Translations under genes and position numbers: made by a program
Assembly: GCA_009760855.2 (NCBI GenBank)
Contig: WPIO01000008.1
Span: 6,139,501 to 6,203,500 of the forward strand
Direction of reading: 5' to 3'
Source of the DNA: Cristatella mucedo
Lineage: Eukaryota; Bryozoa; Phylactolaemata; Cristatellidae
DNA: 64,000 nucleotides
Shown here: in pieces, positions 1-63,867 of the stretch
Position numbering within the stretch: the stretch's first letter is position 1
How the letters are laid out: each line of letters opens with the position of its first letter
The notes under the pieces: model-generated
The model's database searches: none
What the model saw: only the letters and a program-made list of their open reading frames with translations
What the model was told of the DNA's origin: nothing

Positions 1-1299
1 TACACCGAACATTCATTTGCTTCTGTGTTCTGCTCAGGTATTGTCTTAATCTAATGCTAATATGAGGAGTTAAGTGTTGAATGAAATTAATCTTTGCTGG
101 CTCTGGACTACGTTTTGGCTGCCGTTATATCTGCAATATGGCTAGCTCTGGACGACCTTTCGGCTGCTGTTACGTCTATGCATGTAGCCAAATTCGGGAA
201 AAACCTTTTGGGTACTACTCGGTGTTGTTGCTTATTGCTTCCTTTGATGCAGGTTCATTGATCGTGTTGTTTATTATGAGACATACACTACCATCTCAGG
301 AATCTCGAGCACCAAAAATGGTGCATGATGTAAAAGCAGATTTGTTGCTGAAGCTGCTGCAAAGAAATAGCCTCATCCATTGTAATACTAGGTCGGTTTT
401 GTAACGTTTTGTTTATCTGGTATCATTGGTAGCTGGCTGGTTCCAGAAATTTAACGACAGTAATCTTAAATACGTTAAAAATTTGTGGACAGTAGATCTT
501 AAACAGTAGAATACATGTTATTAATCTCTAGGCTGACCCCACTAGTATTTCCTACCAGGAGAAGCCAATATGCAAACTGTAGCATTTTGCACACACCTGT
601 AGGAAGGATAACAGTACATTAAATGAGTGATACTAATCGACAGATCGAAGCATACGTTAGAATAAGTCAAATCTGGTTCATGCAAAAATCAGACAAAACA
701 TTATGCAAACAGCCGGTCACATGGTCTTCTCGATCGTAGCGCTGGGACTACCTCTAACTGGCTGCATCTTATCAGGACTACCGGTGCCTGGAATCTCGGG
801 GCTTTGCCAAGGAACTGGCCTTGTGGACCCTTTGCAGATGTACAGAGAAACAAACGACTAAGAAAGAAGTTGGTGCAAGTTTTGCCAGCCACTCAGTCTT
901 TTCTCTAATTTCCAAATGCAAGTGACTTCGTTATATGATTCATAAATTGAAACGCTTGAAGTGGAGTAGGGAATATACCCACATTACCAAAGGCTGACTG
1001 AAATTTTGTTCTGTAGGCAGATGTTGGAAAGTGAAGAAATATCAAGAAAATATAAAATTGGTCCAACAATCGAATATTTGCTTAGGGACATTTCAAAAGA
1101 TAAACATGTTATAAATGGGATCTTAAGTACTGACGACTTCCACTTATACAAAGAATGATTGTGCAAACCATGTTTAACCCAAATCTAAATCAGAAGCAGC
1201 ATGTCTGCAAATAGCCAATTTACCGATCTCTGCATCTAATTTCGCTTTTGTCATAGATTGTTTAATCTTTGTGTATAGAAACATATATATACATAATTA
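1..1299. other. Sequence upstream of the recognised GCLM exons
   Basis: No match to the GCLM N-terminus and no clear repeat. The open frame at 81-404 (+) has no recognised motif and lies in AT-rich sequence. Confidence 0.5.
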
Positions 1300-1452
1300 A
1301 TTTTTCTAGCACCCTAAAAGAACTTAATCTTTATTCAGGTGCTTCTTATATGCCACGGAACTCGAGCCCACGATCTCGGTCATCAAATACATTCACCTTG
1401 ACCTTGGTCGAGGCAAGTGCCTTAACCACTGGGTTAAACCAGCCTGATAGAT
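1300..1452 (-). mobile_element. SINE-1 copy (tRNA-like head)
   Basis: Read on the minus strand: a head with an unpaired ...GGTTAAGGC... and GGGCTCGAG block resembling A and B boxes of a tRNA promoter, then the shared tail (GCACCTGAATAAAGATTAAG, then TTTTAGGGTGC). Sister copies lie at 18182, 19690, 49499 and 61092. Confidence 0.7.
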
Positions 1453-1550
1453 CGAGGTACATGTCTAAAGTTTTTTGAAGTGCATACTTGTGACTTGGAT
1501 ATAGTTTCAGTTTCAGTGGAACTTTGTGCCATGTAGATGTCATATCTCGG

Positions 1551-1781
1551 CTAGTAGATCAGTGAAATTTGAAATTCGAGTTCAGCTCTACTTGTACCGA
1601 ATTGCACTGGTCTGTTTCTAATTTCGGTTGGATAAGTTTTGCAATATGTGTCCATGATTTCAGGAGATAAAACTCTAGGATGTTCGAATACCTTCATCTC
1701 CACCATCATCTGCTCCAGGCGTTCTGTTGCTAAAGCAACGTTAGGGAACATCACAGGGGTCTGTGTCACCGATCCTACCAC
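1551..1781 (-). other. Unrecognised open frame beside SINE-1
   Basis: A 76-codon minus-strand frame with protein-like composition: VALATERLEQMMVEMKVFEH, PEIMDTYCKTYPTEIRNRP and ending EFQISLIY-stop. It has no clear start context and no recognised family. It could be the end of a decayed transposon protein. Confidence 0.25.
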
Positions 1782-2922
1782 CCGCTGCTTGTAGCTAATC
1801 CTGGCTCGTAGCGGGAGGTTTCTCTGGTTCGCTTACGTAACCAGCCATATTCCTAAGGCTCCAACGAAGCTTGTACTCTTGATCCAACTTTCAGCCCAAC
1901 TTGTTTGGTTCCGGGGACCTAAACCCGCCAAGCTGCTATACAACAGAGTTGCTCATCTTTCTATCATACCTAAAATGTGACAGGTTCCCACTCGGGAGCC
2001 TAAAAGTAGTGCCGAAAGGTCGGCTGAGGAGGCTCATCCTGCCATTTGCCAAGTGGCTTAGCTAACTGCCGAGTGCCGGTTCAGTGCAGTAAACACGAGA
2101 TAAGCAGGTCGTCTCGCCTACAGTATTTCTGGCGCTATCTTTCTTATTGGTCATATCTTTGATCTTAGTGACTCGGCATAGATAGAATAATCTGTGATCC
2201 ACCTATAAAACTTATCCAGCCATGCTGTCTTCAGCCCATTTCTCTCCTTACCCCCTCAGTCATGTCTGTTGCTTTGTATCTGTCGTTGAAGTTGAATATC
2301 CTTCCGATGCTTCTACATGACACTAGCGTTTTTGTATACATACGTTCATCCCTGCGACTCTAAACATTCGCTGGTGTCTCTTGGTTTCCTTGCGCTTATG
2401 TTCGTGGTTTTGTTCTTCAGTATCAAGGTCTATTTACAGTGCAATGGTCCTTTTAACTATCATGCCCTGAGACAACTGATACAGATGTCGGGCTGCCGAA
2501 CGTCAGGGCCCTCTTTTGTAAAAAAAAACATCTGAAATCATAAGAGCGACCCAAAAATACCTCAATTTCAGCAGTCACTCGCATCGGCTGATGCCGGATG
2601 TGCATCCATTGTTTTGTGAGAACCTATGCTTTCAGCTCTTTTCGCCACCTGAGAAAAATGCTTTACTTGCGTAGTTTGCCTATGCCTTTTTCTGAAAGCG
2701 TTGATTTTACTGTGATAGTCTTCTGTATGCCACAGGGCTGAGATTCAATACTCTATAACCAGTAGGGTCCACTGTTTGCAGCACCATCTTGCTGCTAGAT
2801 GCATGTCGAGGCGTCAGATGCTCATTTAGTTATACAATGTTTTGACATTTACCGAATTATCCATACTTTGTGTCTGCTTGTTTGCTAGTCAGGTTGTTAA
2901 TAGTGGCCGTGTCTATTTACAG

Positions 2923-3013
2923 TATGCCGACCGAGTGACCTATGCTAACGATAGTTGTATAGAAAAAATGGCCGCCGAAGGCGAAGACGTTAACGAGGAT
3001 CTGAAACTAACAG
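2923..3013 (+). CDS. GCLM: GCLM exon a (first exon seen)
   Basis: Follows the acceptor tatttacag and ends at ACAG|GTAATG, leaving one base. It encodes YADRVTYANDSCIEKMAAE and ends EDLKLT. This matches the human segment before KLFIVES, which has a Cys, then a VEK-like motif, then an acidic stretch. The acceptor at 2889 is an alternative start and would add about 11 residues in frame. Confidence 0.7.
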
Positions 3014-6000
3014 GTAATGATCGTGGTTTAGCTAACCCTTCGTCATACGATGGCCTGCTATTCTCTGGGTCCCCTTGTTAACTTTTCGGTCGTAAACCAT
3101 AACCACAGGTGTAGGCTTGGGGTTGCAGCCCTCCCCCCCCCAGTCAAGCCCACCCTGAAGGTTGTGTACCCACGAATTGCTTGTGATTGGCTGCCAGCAA
3201 GGTCAGCCCCAACCTATTGGAAATCCGTGGCTATTATTATAACCACTAACATATTATTTCATGCAAACAGGACAGTTTGCTCGACTTGCAAGTGGTCAGA
3301 CGAAGACATATGTGCCGACGTAGCCATTTAATTTGTTAAGGATCTGGCTATTGTAATCGGAATGTTATCTTGACCAGCTAAGGCAGGAAGCCAAGTCAGT
3401 GTTTTTGCAATGAGTGACTCATCTGTTTCCCTAGCCTTTGTTTACTTTCTCAGCTTGTGATTCGGTGTTGTGAGAATGCATTCGAAACTAATTCTGTACT
3501 ACTGCTACCAGTGCAGATATTTGTTTGACTATCTGTATGCAACATTTTTTGTTTTGTTTTGCAGTCAAGGTATTCATATACGATGCAGATGCTGCTTCTC
3601 TCACGGAAGCCGTTGGGAGAGGTTAGTGAATTGCTGCATGTGGCCATTTTCTTGATCTGGGTAAGCTAGGCTTGCTTGATCATTTGACCTGCATGCTAGT
3701 TTTAATTGTAGGCCTTATTGAGACAATCCATATCGGTAACAGAGATTCCTAACACTATTTTCTGACCTACTCTGCTGATGCTTTCGGTCATTATCCTACT
3801 GCCACATAAACTTATTTCATAGAAGACTTATGGCAGATGGAATTTTCATGTTCTGAAGCTAGGTACAAATTCTGATCTAAAATGCCAATAATGAAGTGAA
3901 GGAACCGATGTGTGCACCGAAAAAGGAGCCTCAAACTACGAATCTGCCACTGCATGGTTTAATAGTATGCCAAAGGGAGTGATTGCAAAACTCCTCACCT
4001 TATCTCGGTTGATGTAGAGGCTGTGTTTACTCTTCCCAAAGAGCTTCTTTACTCCTACTACTAATTATAATAATGCACTTGATAAAGCATCCTCTGAGAA
4101 CTCAATCTCTTTCTAGGCTCTTTAAATTTGCTGTAAAGGGAAATGCAATTGAATGGTGAGTAATACCATGCTTGATAAACAACATGAATAACATGGTTAG
4201 GGGTGACACGCACAGGGTCAGCATGCAAAAGTGGTTAGTGGCAGCATGCACAGTGTCAGCACGCATAAACACATGAAGTACGAATCAGAGGGACCCACTA
4301 AATGCTGTCCTAAATAGGTGTGTTTTTAGGTTCTTTTTAAATGTGGTCAAGTCAGGGAATGTTCTGACGCAAGTCGGGAGGGAGTTCCAGGCTTTGGGAG
4401 CATACGAACTAAATGCACGGTCTCCAAAGGATTTGAGGTTTGTACGAGGTAGTGGTAAACTGTTGGATTCCGAAAAGCGGGTGGTACGATGCTTGGCCTG
4501 GTGGGGGAGTAGATCTGAGAGATAGGCTGGAGCCAAAGAATGAAGGGACCTAAAAGTGAGCGGCAAAACTTTGAAGTCGATCCGTTGCTTGACTGGGAGC
4601 CAGTGCAGGTCGGCGAGAAGGGGTGTGATGTGGCAACTTCGACGTTCACGACAGACAAGCCTAGCTGCAGAGTTTTGCACAAGCTGTAATCGCCTGATTG
4701 CACATGCCGGTATGCCAGTAGGCAGTGAGTTACAGTATTTAAGACGACTATTCCCAAAGAGCTTAAATTGGCTCTCGTCATTCCAATATAATGAGCACCG
4801 GTCTTTAAACAATCTAGTGGGCATGGTGCTTAGCCCATTCAGTCGTCTTTACGTCGTTTTACTCAAGACTAGTGCCCCATTTTCTGAAAAATGTAGGTGC
4901 TTGCATATGCAAGTTGACGACTCTCCAATGCTTGCCGGCCAACTGCAGCACCCGTGATGCCGTTCCAGCGACTCTAAGCAGTATCATTGTGACACGAACC
5001 TCTTCCGACATTCATAAACAACCAGATTCAATCTTGTGGAGCCGTCATATCAAGAAGACAGCTGATCTTTCTGCTGCTGATTCTTTGTTTGTAAAGTGCT
5101 CGCACGTGCCCCTGTCGAACTTGCCGTGTTCTCTCATCAATAGAATTTTACAGCAGTTCTTCCAATATCCGAGTCAATAGCCCGAGGCAGAAAGGATTAA
5201 GTTATATAAGGCTGATTCTTAAAATGTGGACGGTTTTTAAACATGGTTAGTTATGGATTTTTCTGGTCAATTTATACCTTTAAGCTATTGGGTGCTTTTG
5301 GAACCATGTTCGGCAAGAGCCATATCATGTGGAGACAATTTAGTTCGCTAGAGGGCTTCCTTCATGGGATGCTAGACCGGTCCTAGCTGTAGCGGTGCTG
5401 CAAATATGCATATTATGGGGCTCGTAAATACCCAAGAACATGAATTTATGGTGTTGCAAAAGGGTTCACTTCTGTCATGCAAATGCTTCTAGCATGGATC
5501 TGCTTAACCTGTAGGCTGCTACAAGTTCCTCAGCACCGCCATCAGTTAATTACTGCTCTGCCTTATGACTTTTGGATAATATGCTGGGATTGGGGATTTT
5601 TCTCTACAGGTAAAGCAATGGAAATATTAAAAAGTGTCATAGGTCTCTTACAATATCAGCTATTTAGCACCATTTACCTCATCGAGAAACTCCATGAACC
5701 AACGAAAATAAGTGCAGCAGCAATTGAACTAAGTGCAACCAGTTGCACCCTCTTCCCTCTTTTCTGTGTGTTGTGCACGAGAGTTCTACACGAGTAGGTT
5801 TGCAGCTTCAGCAAGTTATTTTTAGAATTTGCTGTGGTCGACAACGTCTATCTCTTGCAATGAGGCAGACTTGGACAGTGCTGCTGACATAACACCTTTG
5901 GGAATGCGAGTGAAGGCCGTTAAGAGCGGTTTTTGGAAACAAGTGCCACATTTGGTAGTCGGGGAGCGAGGTCAAAATTGCTGCCCAAAAACAGTCTCCT

Positions 6001-8234
6001 AGCGTAGGATCTGCTGAGTTGAGGTACGTTCGTTTTAGCAGTCCTCTGTGGCGAAAGGATTAGCAGATTTCTTATGCCGAGAGAACCGTGGGCATGGGGA
6101 GGCTCGTGGCTGATACTGCTGCTATCGCTCATTCGAATGTCAGACACTGTTATGCCCATTCCGTAATCATATTAGCAGCAATAGTAGCAAATGTAAAGTG
6201 CTTATAAGGAGATAACGTTCTTTGAGGATGCTATTAATTGTTATTATTATTAGGCTGTTTTTATAGGACCCTAACAGAGCTTAATTTCTATTTTGGCGCT
6301 TTAAAACTCGCTTTGAGAGAATAAATACCCAGCACTTAGTGATATGCACGGTGTCAACTATGCAAAATATATATGATTCATTTGTATAGCCCGTAAGATA
6401 ACTTAATCTCTATTCAGGCGCTTTGCAAATGCCGTAGGGCTCGAGCCCACGACCTTGGTCGAAAATGACGTTTGATCATTTGGACTGCCTAAAATATCCA
6501 ACCAAAGTCAGATTTTTCTTAGGAATCTATCAAATAAGCAAAGCTGAACTAGCGTTTCAAATTTTACTCGGATGCTTGAGTTATTAGATGAGTTAGGAAA
6601 TTTACAAGGCATCAAGCTACTCTGTAAAAGTAATGAGCATGCACCTCAACAACCTTCAGGCATGTACCTCGATCGACCAAGGTATAGCAAGTTGTGATAC
6701 AAGTCGCATACGATGCAGAGATCGTTAATTTCTTTATTTGCAGATATGTTATAATAATAATAGTAATAATAACGCACTTGATAAAGCACCCTCATTGCTT
6801 TCGGTTTACATCCAGGCTAGACATGGTTTGCATAATTAGTATTTCTTTCATGTGAAAGTCATCAGAACTTCCGATCCCATTTCCAGCATATTAGTATTTT
6901 GAAAGGTACGCTAAACACATGCTCGATTGCCCGACCAGTATTATTAGTATTTTGTTGATATTCCCCTTTACTGCCTACGTGAATTCTATCGCCTGTCCTC
7001 ATCTTATATACTGGTGTGTATGTTTGTATGGATGCGCAAGCTCTGTTCATCACTGTCATTGTATGTTATTTCCCCCTTTTTTTCTCTCTTCTCTCCAGTT
7101 CGAGAGGATCTGAGGGCAAGTAGCATTTCTTCACTTCTCGTTGCATTCCCTCAAACCTGGGAGCCCAAGGCTGCACACAGGGTGTGGACTGCAGTTGAGG
7201 AGCTGGTACAGCAAGAACTTGTCATTAACCCTGGAGTCTCTGACTTCTCAATGGAGCGCCTGTCAGACCTATACGAATGGGCAGCGGTGAGAGAATAGTG
7301 TGCTTAAGCATCCTGCCAGCGGCCACGTTTTTGCCTCTGCCGTGCATCCATGCTATCACATCGTTTACATAAGAAGGCTTTATGACTACTAGCTAGTTGA
7401 TTGTTCTGCTTGCATATCCTCTTGCTAGAGGCTTTGAGAATCTCCTTAGCTTGCTACACGGATTCACACCTGTTAGCTTGCCCAGGAGGCTGATGTATTT
7501 GTTGCCAAAATGTGTATTGAGTTATTATACCGAGCATGTGCAGTGTTTCTTTTAGGGATTAATGACTGAGCTCTGTGCTCGGATTAACTCGCTAAGACAT
7601 ATGAACATGAGTACGCATATGATTAGTAATTGAATGTTCGCATAACAACATCTTTATTGAACAAATTCTCTTTCTAGTCACTTATACATGGTGAAAAGGA
7701 GGAGTCTCAATCAGGTGTGATAATATGGGTGCTGACAGCATGAATAAACATATGGACGGACTATTTATACCGATGGGGCAATTGGGGCTAAATCCAACTA
7801 GGTTTGTAGCCTCTTTTTAAATGTAGTCGAGTCAGGGGATGGGATGATATCAGTCGGGCTGAGTTCCGGGCTAAAGGAGAATACAAACTGAATGCACCGT
7901 GTCCGTAGGATTTGAGGCATAACTGAACGACTTGAGTCATAACAGCAGACGATACAATGCATAGCCTGATTGGGAAGTAGTTGGGATAGGTAGGTTAGAG
8001 TGAGAGAATGAAGGGACCTAATAGTGAATGACAGATCCTTGAAGTCGATACACTGCCAGGCTAGTGGTTGGTAAGAAGTGGTATAATATGGCAGTTGTGA
8101 TGCTCACGACCTGCAAGTAGTGAGTTGCAGAGAGAGTTGAGTTAGGATGTCACGAATGCATTTAGAAAAGCAGAGAACAAATCGACCAGAGTAAAGATAT
8201 TCATAACGAATGAATGGTAGAACTAATGCTGTAA

Positions 8235-8267
<33 letters not shown>

Positions 8268-9829
8268 TCTCTTCCTGTCTCTCTCTCTCTCCCTCCCTCT
8301 CTCTCTCTCCCACTTCCTATCTTGGTCTGTAATTTAGAGTTAACAGCTTCCTTATTTTTCAGGCGATGCAGTGCATCGTTAGATAGCACATGGCACCTGC
8401 TTGGGGCACCGTATCGACTGCTGTTACTTTGATCGTGCTTTGCTTCTCCAAATGCATGTGCAGGTTCTATCCTGCTTCTTATTCACCTCTGATGTGGCAG
8501 CTACTTCTTGTGATAGCTTCCACGGTAGGTAGATTGAAATTTGGCTTGAACCTGAAGCATACCTGTCGGTATGTGCTGCATATTAGAGCACGTGGGATTT
8601 GCCTTTTTTAAAACATGCTACTTGCTCAGCAGCTTGTATCTTATTTGTCAGGTGAAACCAACGATCGATCAGGTGAACCTGTCGTCATGTTGTGTGATAC
8701 CTGCTGACCTAACAGCCTTTGCCAAGGAAAAAGATATCCGCCTGCTATCACACAATGACCCACCAGGTTAGTGGTCGGGCATGGGGGCTACCCTTCGTTT
8801 GGTGCACAATTAGTGACCTAGTTGGTAGCATGCTATCGCATGCAGCTTTTATCTTGTGCCGTCATGAAGACAGTCTTACCTAGAAACCAGATCTGTCCTG
8901 ACCGCCTGTACATGCGAGCTGTAGAGTGTCCCGTGGAAGTGGTAGCATCATTACTTCTCGATGCCTTAGTCGCTTGAATGGCACTGACTGTTAATGCCTG
9001 AGCACGTCTAATGCAGGCCATAAGTCAAATGGCGTAGTGTATCATAGATGTCGCGTGTTGTCTTTTCTGAGTTGTTGTTGGTCGACATGATGGGTAAGTC
9101 TTTTGTCTGTCTCTATAGGCTTCTTATTATTTTCGTGGGTTTTCTCTGACTGCATTTTATTGCAGTCAAGATTTGTTCTCCTATTGCTCCCAGACAATAG
9201 GAGAAGCCTGAAGCTCTTCTGGCTTTCAATGTGCTTTTCTTAAATTTAGCAAGGCAATAAGTAGCTTGCCTCTAGAGTTTTATCCGGGCTTCCCTTGGAT
9301 GCTGAGGACTAACTAACGTACAGCTGCACCGCAGTCCGACTCCCAACCATACGTTCTTTTAATAGTTAAATCAATTGCTTGTATGCTAGGCATAGTAATA
9401 GTATGGCACTGTAGGTGTGTGATTACGTTGCCAAAAGTACTTACGGCTACTGATACAGTTCCAACTGGGTGCATTGCTCTTTACCCGGGTTTATGACTGT
9501 CCACACAATCAATACTTGTGATCACTGCTATATGGGGTATTTATAACTCACATGCTGCTCTTGCTTGGAATGGGACAAGTGAAAGCTCTTGCATCAGTAC
9601 TATATACCGTTTTTTATGAGCTGCTACTTCCTTTCCAGAAATTATAACGGATGGTGACCTGCAGCAACTGATCACTCGGCACTTCACGGAAGCTGACGGC
9701 AGTGGGTGGCACCTGTCATGGGTCACCCGTTATTCGGTTCTCATCAAAGATCGTGGAATAATCAAGTCGAAGGGTTACATGGTTAAAGCCAAGCGGTCGG
9801 TAAAAGTTGAGCCACCTTCCTCATTCTAG
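2923..9829 (+). CDS. GCLM: Glutamate-cysteine ligase regulatory (modifier) subunit, five exons, N-terminus missing
   Basis: Joined exons 2923-3013, 3565-3621, 7099-7286, 8652-8766 and 9639-9829 encode about 213 residues. The family member binds the catalytic subunit GCLC in the cytosol, lowers its Km for glutamate and relieves glutathione feedback, so it controls the first step of glutathione synthesis. The assignment rests on the family's conserved C-terminal half: QVNLSSCCVIPADLTAFAKE, RLLSHNDPP, WVTRYSVLIKDRGIIKSKGY. The fold is aldo-keto-reductase-like. All four junctions are GT-AG and in phase (1, 1, 0, 1). Animal GCLM is about 270 residues, so some 55-60 N-terminal residues are not seen; no candidate first exon was recognised in 1-2922. 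The gene converges on the adhesion GPCR, with about 2.8 kb between the stop codons. Identity is very secure; the 5' border of the first listed exon is less so. Confidence 0.93.
3565..3621 (+). CDS. GCLM: GCLM exon b
   Basis: A 57-nt exon after a T-rich tract and gcag; donor AGAG|GTTAGT. It encodes VKVFIYDADAASLTEAVGR, the first beta strand of the barrel-like fold (human AKLFIVES). It takes one base from exon a and leaves one for exon c, so both joins are in frame. The following 3.5-kb intron holds a LINE-A fragment at 4068-4830. Confidence 0.85.
4068..4830 (-). mobile_element. LINE-A 3' fragment (CR1/L2-like reverse transcriptase end)
   Basis: The minus strand encodes the C-terminal reverse transcriptase region, mostly open: LQLVQNSAARLVCRERRSCH, ADLHWLPVKQRIDFKVL, FSSYAPKAWNSLPTCVRTFP and TTFKKNLKTHLF. 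This is typical of CR1/L2-type non-LTR elements. The hairpin tail is at 4075-4125. A second copy with a similar frame is at 61262-61960. Confidence 0.88.
6380..6462 (-). mobile_element. SINE-1 copy, truncated
   Basis: Carries the tail (AGCGCCTGAATAGAGATTAAG on the minus strand, one base beyond 20 left unwritten elsewhere) and the GGGCTCGAGCCC block, then breaks off at ggtcg before the rest of the head. It lies in the large GCLM intron. Confidence 0.65.
7099..7286 (+). CDS. GCLM: GCLM exon c
   Basis: A 188-nt exon preceded by ttctctcttctctccag; donor GCAGCG|GTGAGA. It starts VREDL and includes a VWTAVEELVQQELVINPGVS segment, ending SDLYEWAA. This aligns with the human stretch containing EELENLVQSKKIVAIGTSD and LYQWAQV. 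Confidence 0.93.
7650..8140 (-). mobile_element. LINE-A 3' fragment, degenerate
   Basis: Follows the same order as the copy at 4068 (tail with ctctttctagtcactt, ttttaaatgtagtcgagtca, then aagggacctaatagtgaatg and a decayed HWLPV region) with many indels. It lies in GCLM intron c-d. Confidence 0.65.
8234..8310 (+). repeat. (CT)n microsatellite
   Basis: About 75 bp of CT with C-rich interruptions, in GCLM intron c-d. Confidence 0.95.
8652..8766 (+). CDS. GCLM: GCLM exon d
   Basis: A 115-nt exon between ttatttgtcag and CCACCAG|GTTAGT. It encodes VKPTIDQVNLSSCCVIPADL and then TAFAKEKDIRLLSHNDPP. This is the most conserved block of the family and includes the adjacent cysteines of SCC. Confidence 0.97.
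9639..9829 (+). CDS. GCLM: GCLM terminal exon
   Basis: The last exon begins after tcctttccag and ends with TAG. It encodes EIITDGDLQQLI, then WHLSWVTRYSVLIKDRGIIK and SKGYMVKAKR, as in the human C-terminus (LLRYSVIVKSRGIIKSKGY). About ten extra residues, rich in V, P and S, follow the usual end. Confidence 0.96.
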
Positions 9830-10137
9830 CTAATTGGGCATTGAAATTCTAGCTCTTTAGGATAACTCGGACAACTGGTTCTGGGTGACTGCTAGTTGGT
9901 GTGCGAAGCTGAATTGCTACCATGGCCTGTATGGCATATTTTATATGGCATATTTTGTAACCGCTTATTGGAACCATCATTGTCATCCCGTGCCGAGGAC
10001 GTATATTGCGTTATCCCATCAGTTTTAGTTCAAGGCTGACGTATACTGAGCTGCTGCTATGATAACCCCATAAGCTACGATCCGTTATTGTCTCAGTAGG
10101 GGTTTTGGTGTATAACTCTTTATTGGTCTGCAGTCCT

Positions 10138-10143
10138 AATAAA
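10138..10143 (+). terminator. Candidate GCLM polyadenylation signal
   Basis: A canonical AATAAA lies 309 bp after the GCLM stop codon. Cleavage would fall at about 10155-10175. This is inferred from position only. Confidence 0.5.
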
Positions 10144-10685
10144 GTGTGTCAACTTGAGTTGTAATAATAAGAGCACGACGTACATATTTCTTTGTGTGTT
10201 CGTTAATATTGTGCTGTCGCTTCAGATCGGCTAGGAGTTAGTTAGGGCAGGTACTGCTATCATCTCATCAAATCCTTTAGGCATTGCAACTTAAGCATCC
10301 ACGTAGCTGTGTTACTGACTAGGTATAGTGAGTGCTTGCTCATAGGCGATGCTGGATTGCAGAGTTGGTACAGCCCAGGCAAAGATACTGCCAAGGTAAG
10401 ATCCATGCGGATAGTTCTTTTGTGTCATTAGTAAACTCATAATTAGCTGGTACAGCTCCACCGTTATCTGCTGCGTCCGCCTCTTACCCGGCGGCTTCTT
10501 CTGTGCGCTCACATTTCCCCCGGAACCGTTTAAGACTGTGGTCCAGTCATGGCTGACTGTACACGTCTCAACCAAAGCCTCTTTCTACCAAGCATTTGTG
10601 GCTGTAGTCTCATCATCGGTAGCTCGCATGTATGGTCCGTGCATGTGGTTTCCTGGAGGGCCCTTGAGCTTTTGCCGTCATTGAT

Positions 10686-10741
10686 GCCTCAAGGCTGCTG
10701 ATAGTTATATCCTGCCTCAAGGCTGCTGATAATTATATCCC
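10686..10741 (+). repeat. 28-bp tandem duplication
   Basis: Two adjacent copies of gcctcaaggctgctgata(g/a)ttatatcc(t/c), differing at two positions. It lies in the intergenic region after GCLM. Confidence 0.9.
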
Positions 10742-12620
10742 GACAAGGGAGTGACCCCTGGCAGTCAGCTGTAAGCGCAATGTTTGGTTAGGAAATTTTG
10801 GCAATACTGCTAAATGGTTGCTATAGCTGATCAGAGGAACTGGTCCGCTCTTGCTACGGACCATACCTATCTATGCCAGCAAGAAGGCATTCAATCATAA
10901 ACTTTGCATACCGTCGTCGATATTGAATGACTCCTGTTGCCTCTGGTCCTTGGTCTATTACCACTTCTTATCTTGATAATGTCGGCATCCTAAACTCAGC
11001 TAGTTGTTGTATTCCACCTCCGAATGCTTGCTGAGCGTGGTGGAGAAGAAACTGCGTGCAAAAAAAGCTGTGTTTGTTTGAGCCGCACAGAGAGACAATG
11101 CGTATAGCATCGCTCTGATAAGAATAAGCATCGTCGAGTTGTGCCATGATTGGGCACGTGCTGCCTACTTGGGCTCTGCCATATTAATTACTAGGGTGCA
11201 TGTGGGATAACTTGTAGTACGAGCCATGTTCGGTGAAGAGTTCCAACAGCAGCATGGCGTTATTGCAATTAGTACCGGTAGAAGTCCGCACATGCACAAT
11301 GTAGGAAATATCCTGCCAAAGAATTATAGTGCAACCTGAACAGACGAACATGCACTCTGACTTCCTCATCGGAACTCATAGGCATATTGATTAAACATCA
11401 CTCAGTTGTCATTGTACACTGCAGCTTGGCATTGAGTAACTCTGCCATGATGCCTAGCCTGTCATATTGGTACTGAGCTGCGTTTTCGATGTTATGGGTA
11501 CTAAATACATTGCTAGACACACTGATAAGTTTTTTGCTCCAACGGTTCGAGTGTAGGGCCAAGATCAAGGTGGCTAAAATGTCCAGCATCCGTGTGTGGG
11601 CTGTGGGAAGTAGTAGGGAACAGTATAGAGTCGACATTACAAATTCTTGCGTCATCAGAAATTGTAAGCTATATTACGACGTGTTAGTGATGCATGCAAG
11701 AAGAGTAGGATTCAAAACGGCTTTTATGTCGCCTGATCTTAATTCACATCCCGGGTTAGGGTTCTTTATCAGGTCTGGGCTTCTTCAGGTTCTCGGCAAC
11801 ATTTTCCCACGTGCTATGCTTGACTTTCTTGACGAAAATACCTTCGAATACCGGCATATCCACGTAAAACACGACCAGTTTTTTTTCTGATCGAGATTAA
11901 ACCTAAGTGCACCTTGAAATGTATGTGTTAGCCTCTCAGCCCTTGGCAACTCTTGCTACCAACGCTCATTTCACTGCAAAATCTGGACCGCCTGACCTCT
12001 TGGCTGATCGAATTCGGAAGAGAGGCAGTGATAGCCCAGGTACACACAATGGGGCACCTTTGAGGACCTACAGTTTCGATCGGAATGCCTCAACTCCAAA
12101 TGAAGATTGAAAATATCACTAAGCACGGGGGGGGGGGGGTTCATCGAGCGTGCTCACAGCCCTTTTGCACGTGCACGTTTCTTGACCGAGGCTTCACAGT
12201 CGGGCAAAATCGCTGTTTACTATATATTTAAGACATGCAGATGATGGTATTGCAATACACTGATGCGAAAGTCCGAAGCTCGCTCGAGAAAGGATTTCGT
12301 GCACTGCTTGCCCAATGAGTAAATGTTTGTAGCCTTATGAGTCAAAATCCGGCGACACTACGTTTGCATATATCGTTGACCAGCTGCCGAGGATAATTTT
12401 GTTAGAACCTACAAGTGGTGTACCAAATTGGATGCTTACCAAGTCGAAGCTATGAATGTCATGCTTCAGAGTAGTGGCTCGGTATACTAATTGTGCCCCG
12501 CGAGTGCGATCGTAGTGGTGAGGCCGGTGAGTCGCCAATATGGCAACTGGTTTAACGCCTTGCTGGAAAAAATATGGATTACTGATAAGACGTGTTAGAT
12601 ATGATTAAAATTGCACTACT

Positions 12621-63867
<51,247 letters not shown>

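Larger units (their letters stand above)
9830..12620. other. Intergenic region between convergent genes
   Basis: About 2.8 kb. Apart from a poly(A) signal, a 28-bp duplication and a 13-bp G run at 12127-12140, nothing recognisable was found. Open frames at 10312-10575 (-), 11184-11369 (-), 11398-11655 (-) and 11489-11890 (+) match no family I know and conflict with one another. Confidence 0.5.

Noticed and set aside
10312-10575. 87-codon minus-strand frame between the two genes
   Set aside because: No recognised family, no splice or promoter context; chance frames of this length are expected in a window this size.
11489-11890. 133-codon plus-strand frame between the two genes
   Set aside because: Protein-like in parts, but it overlaps an opposing frame of similar quality, has no known motif and no start context; it is not supported as a gene.
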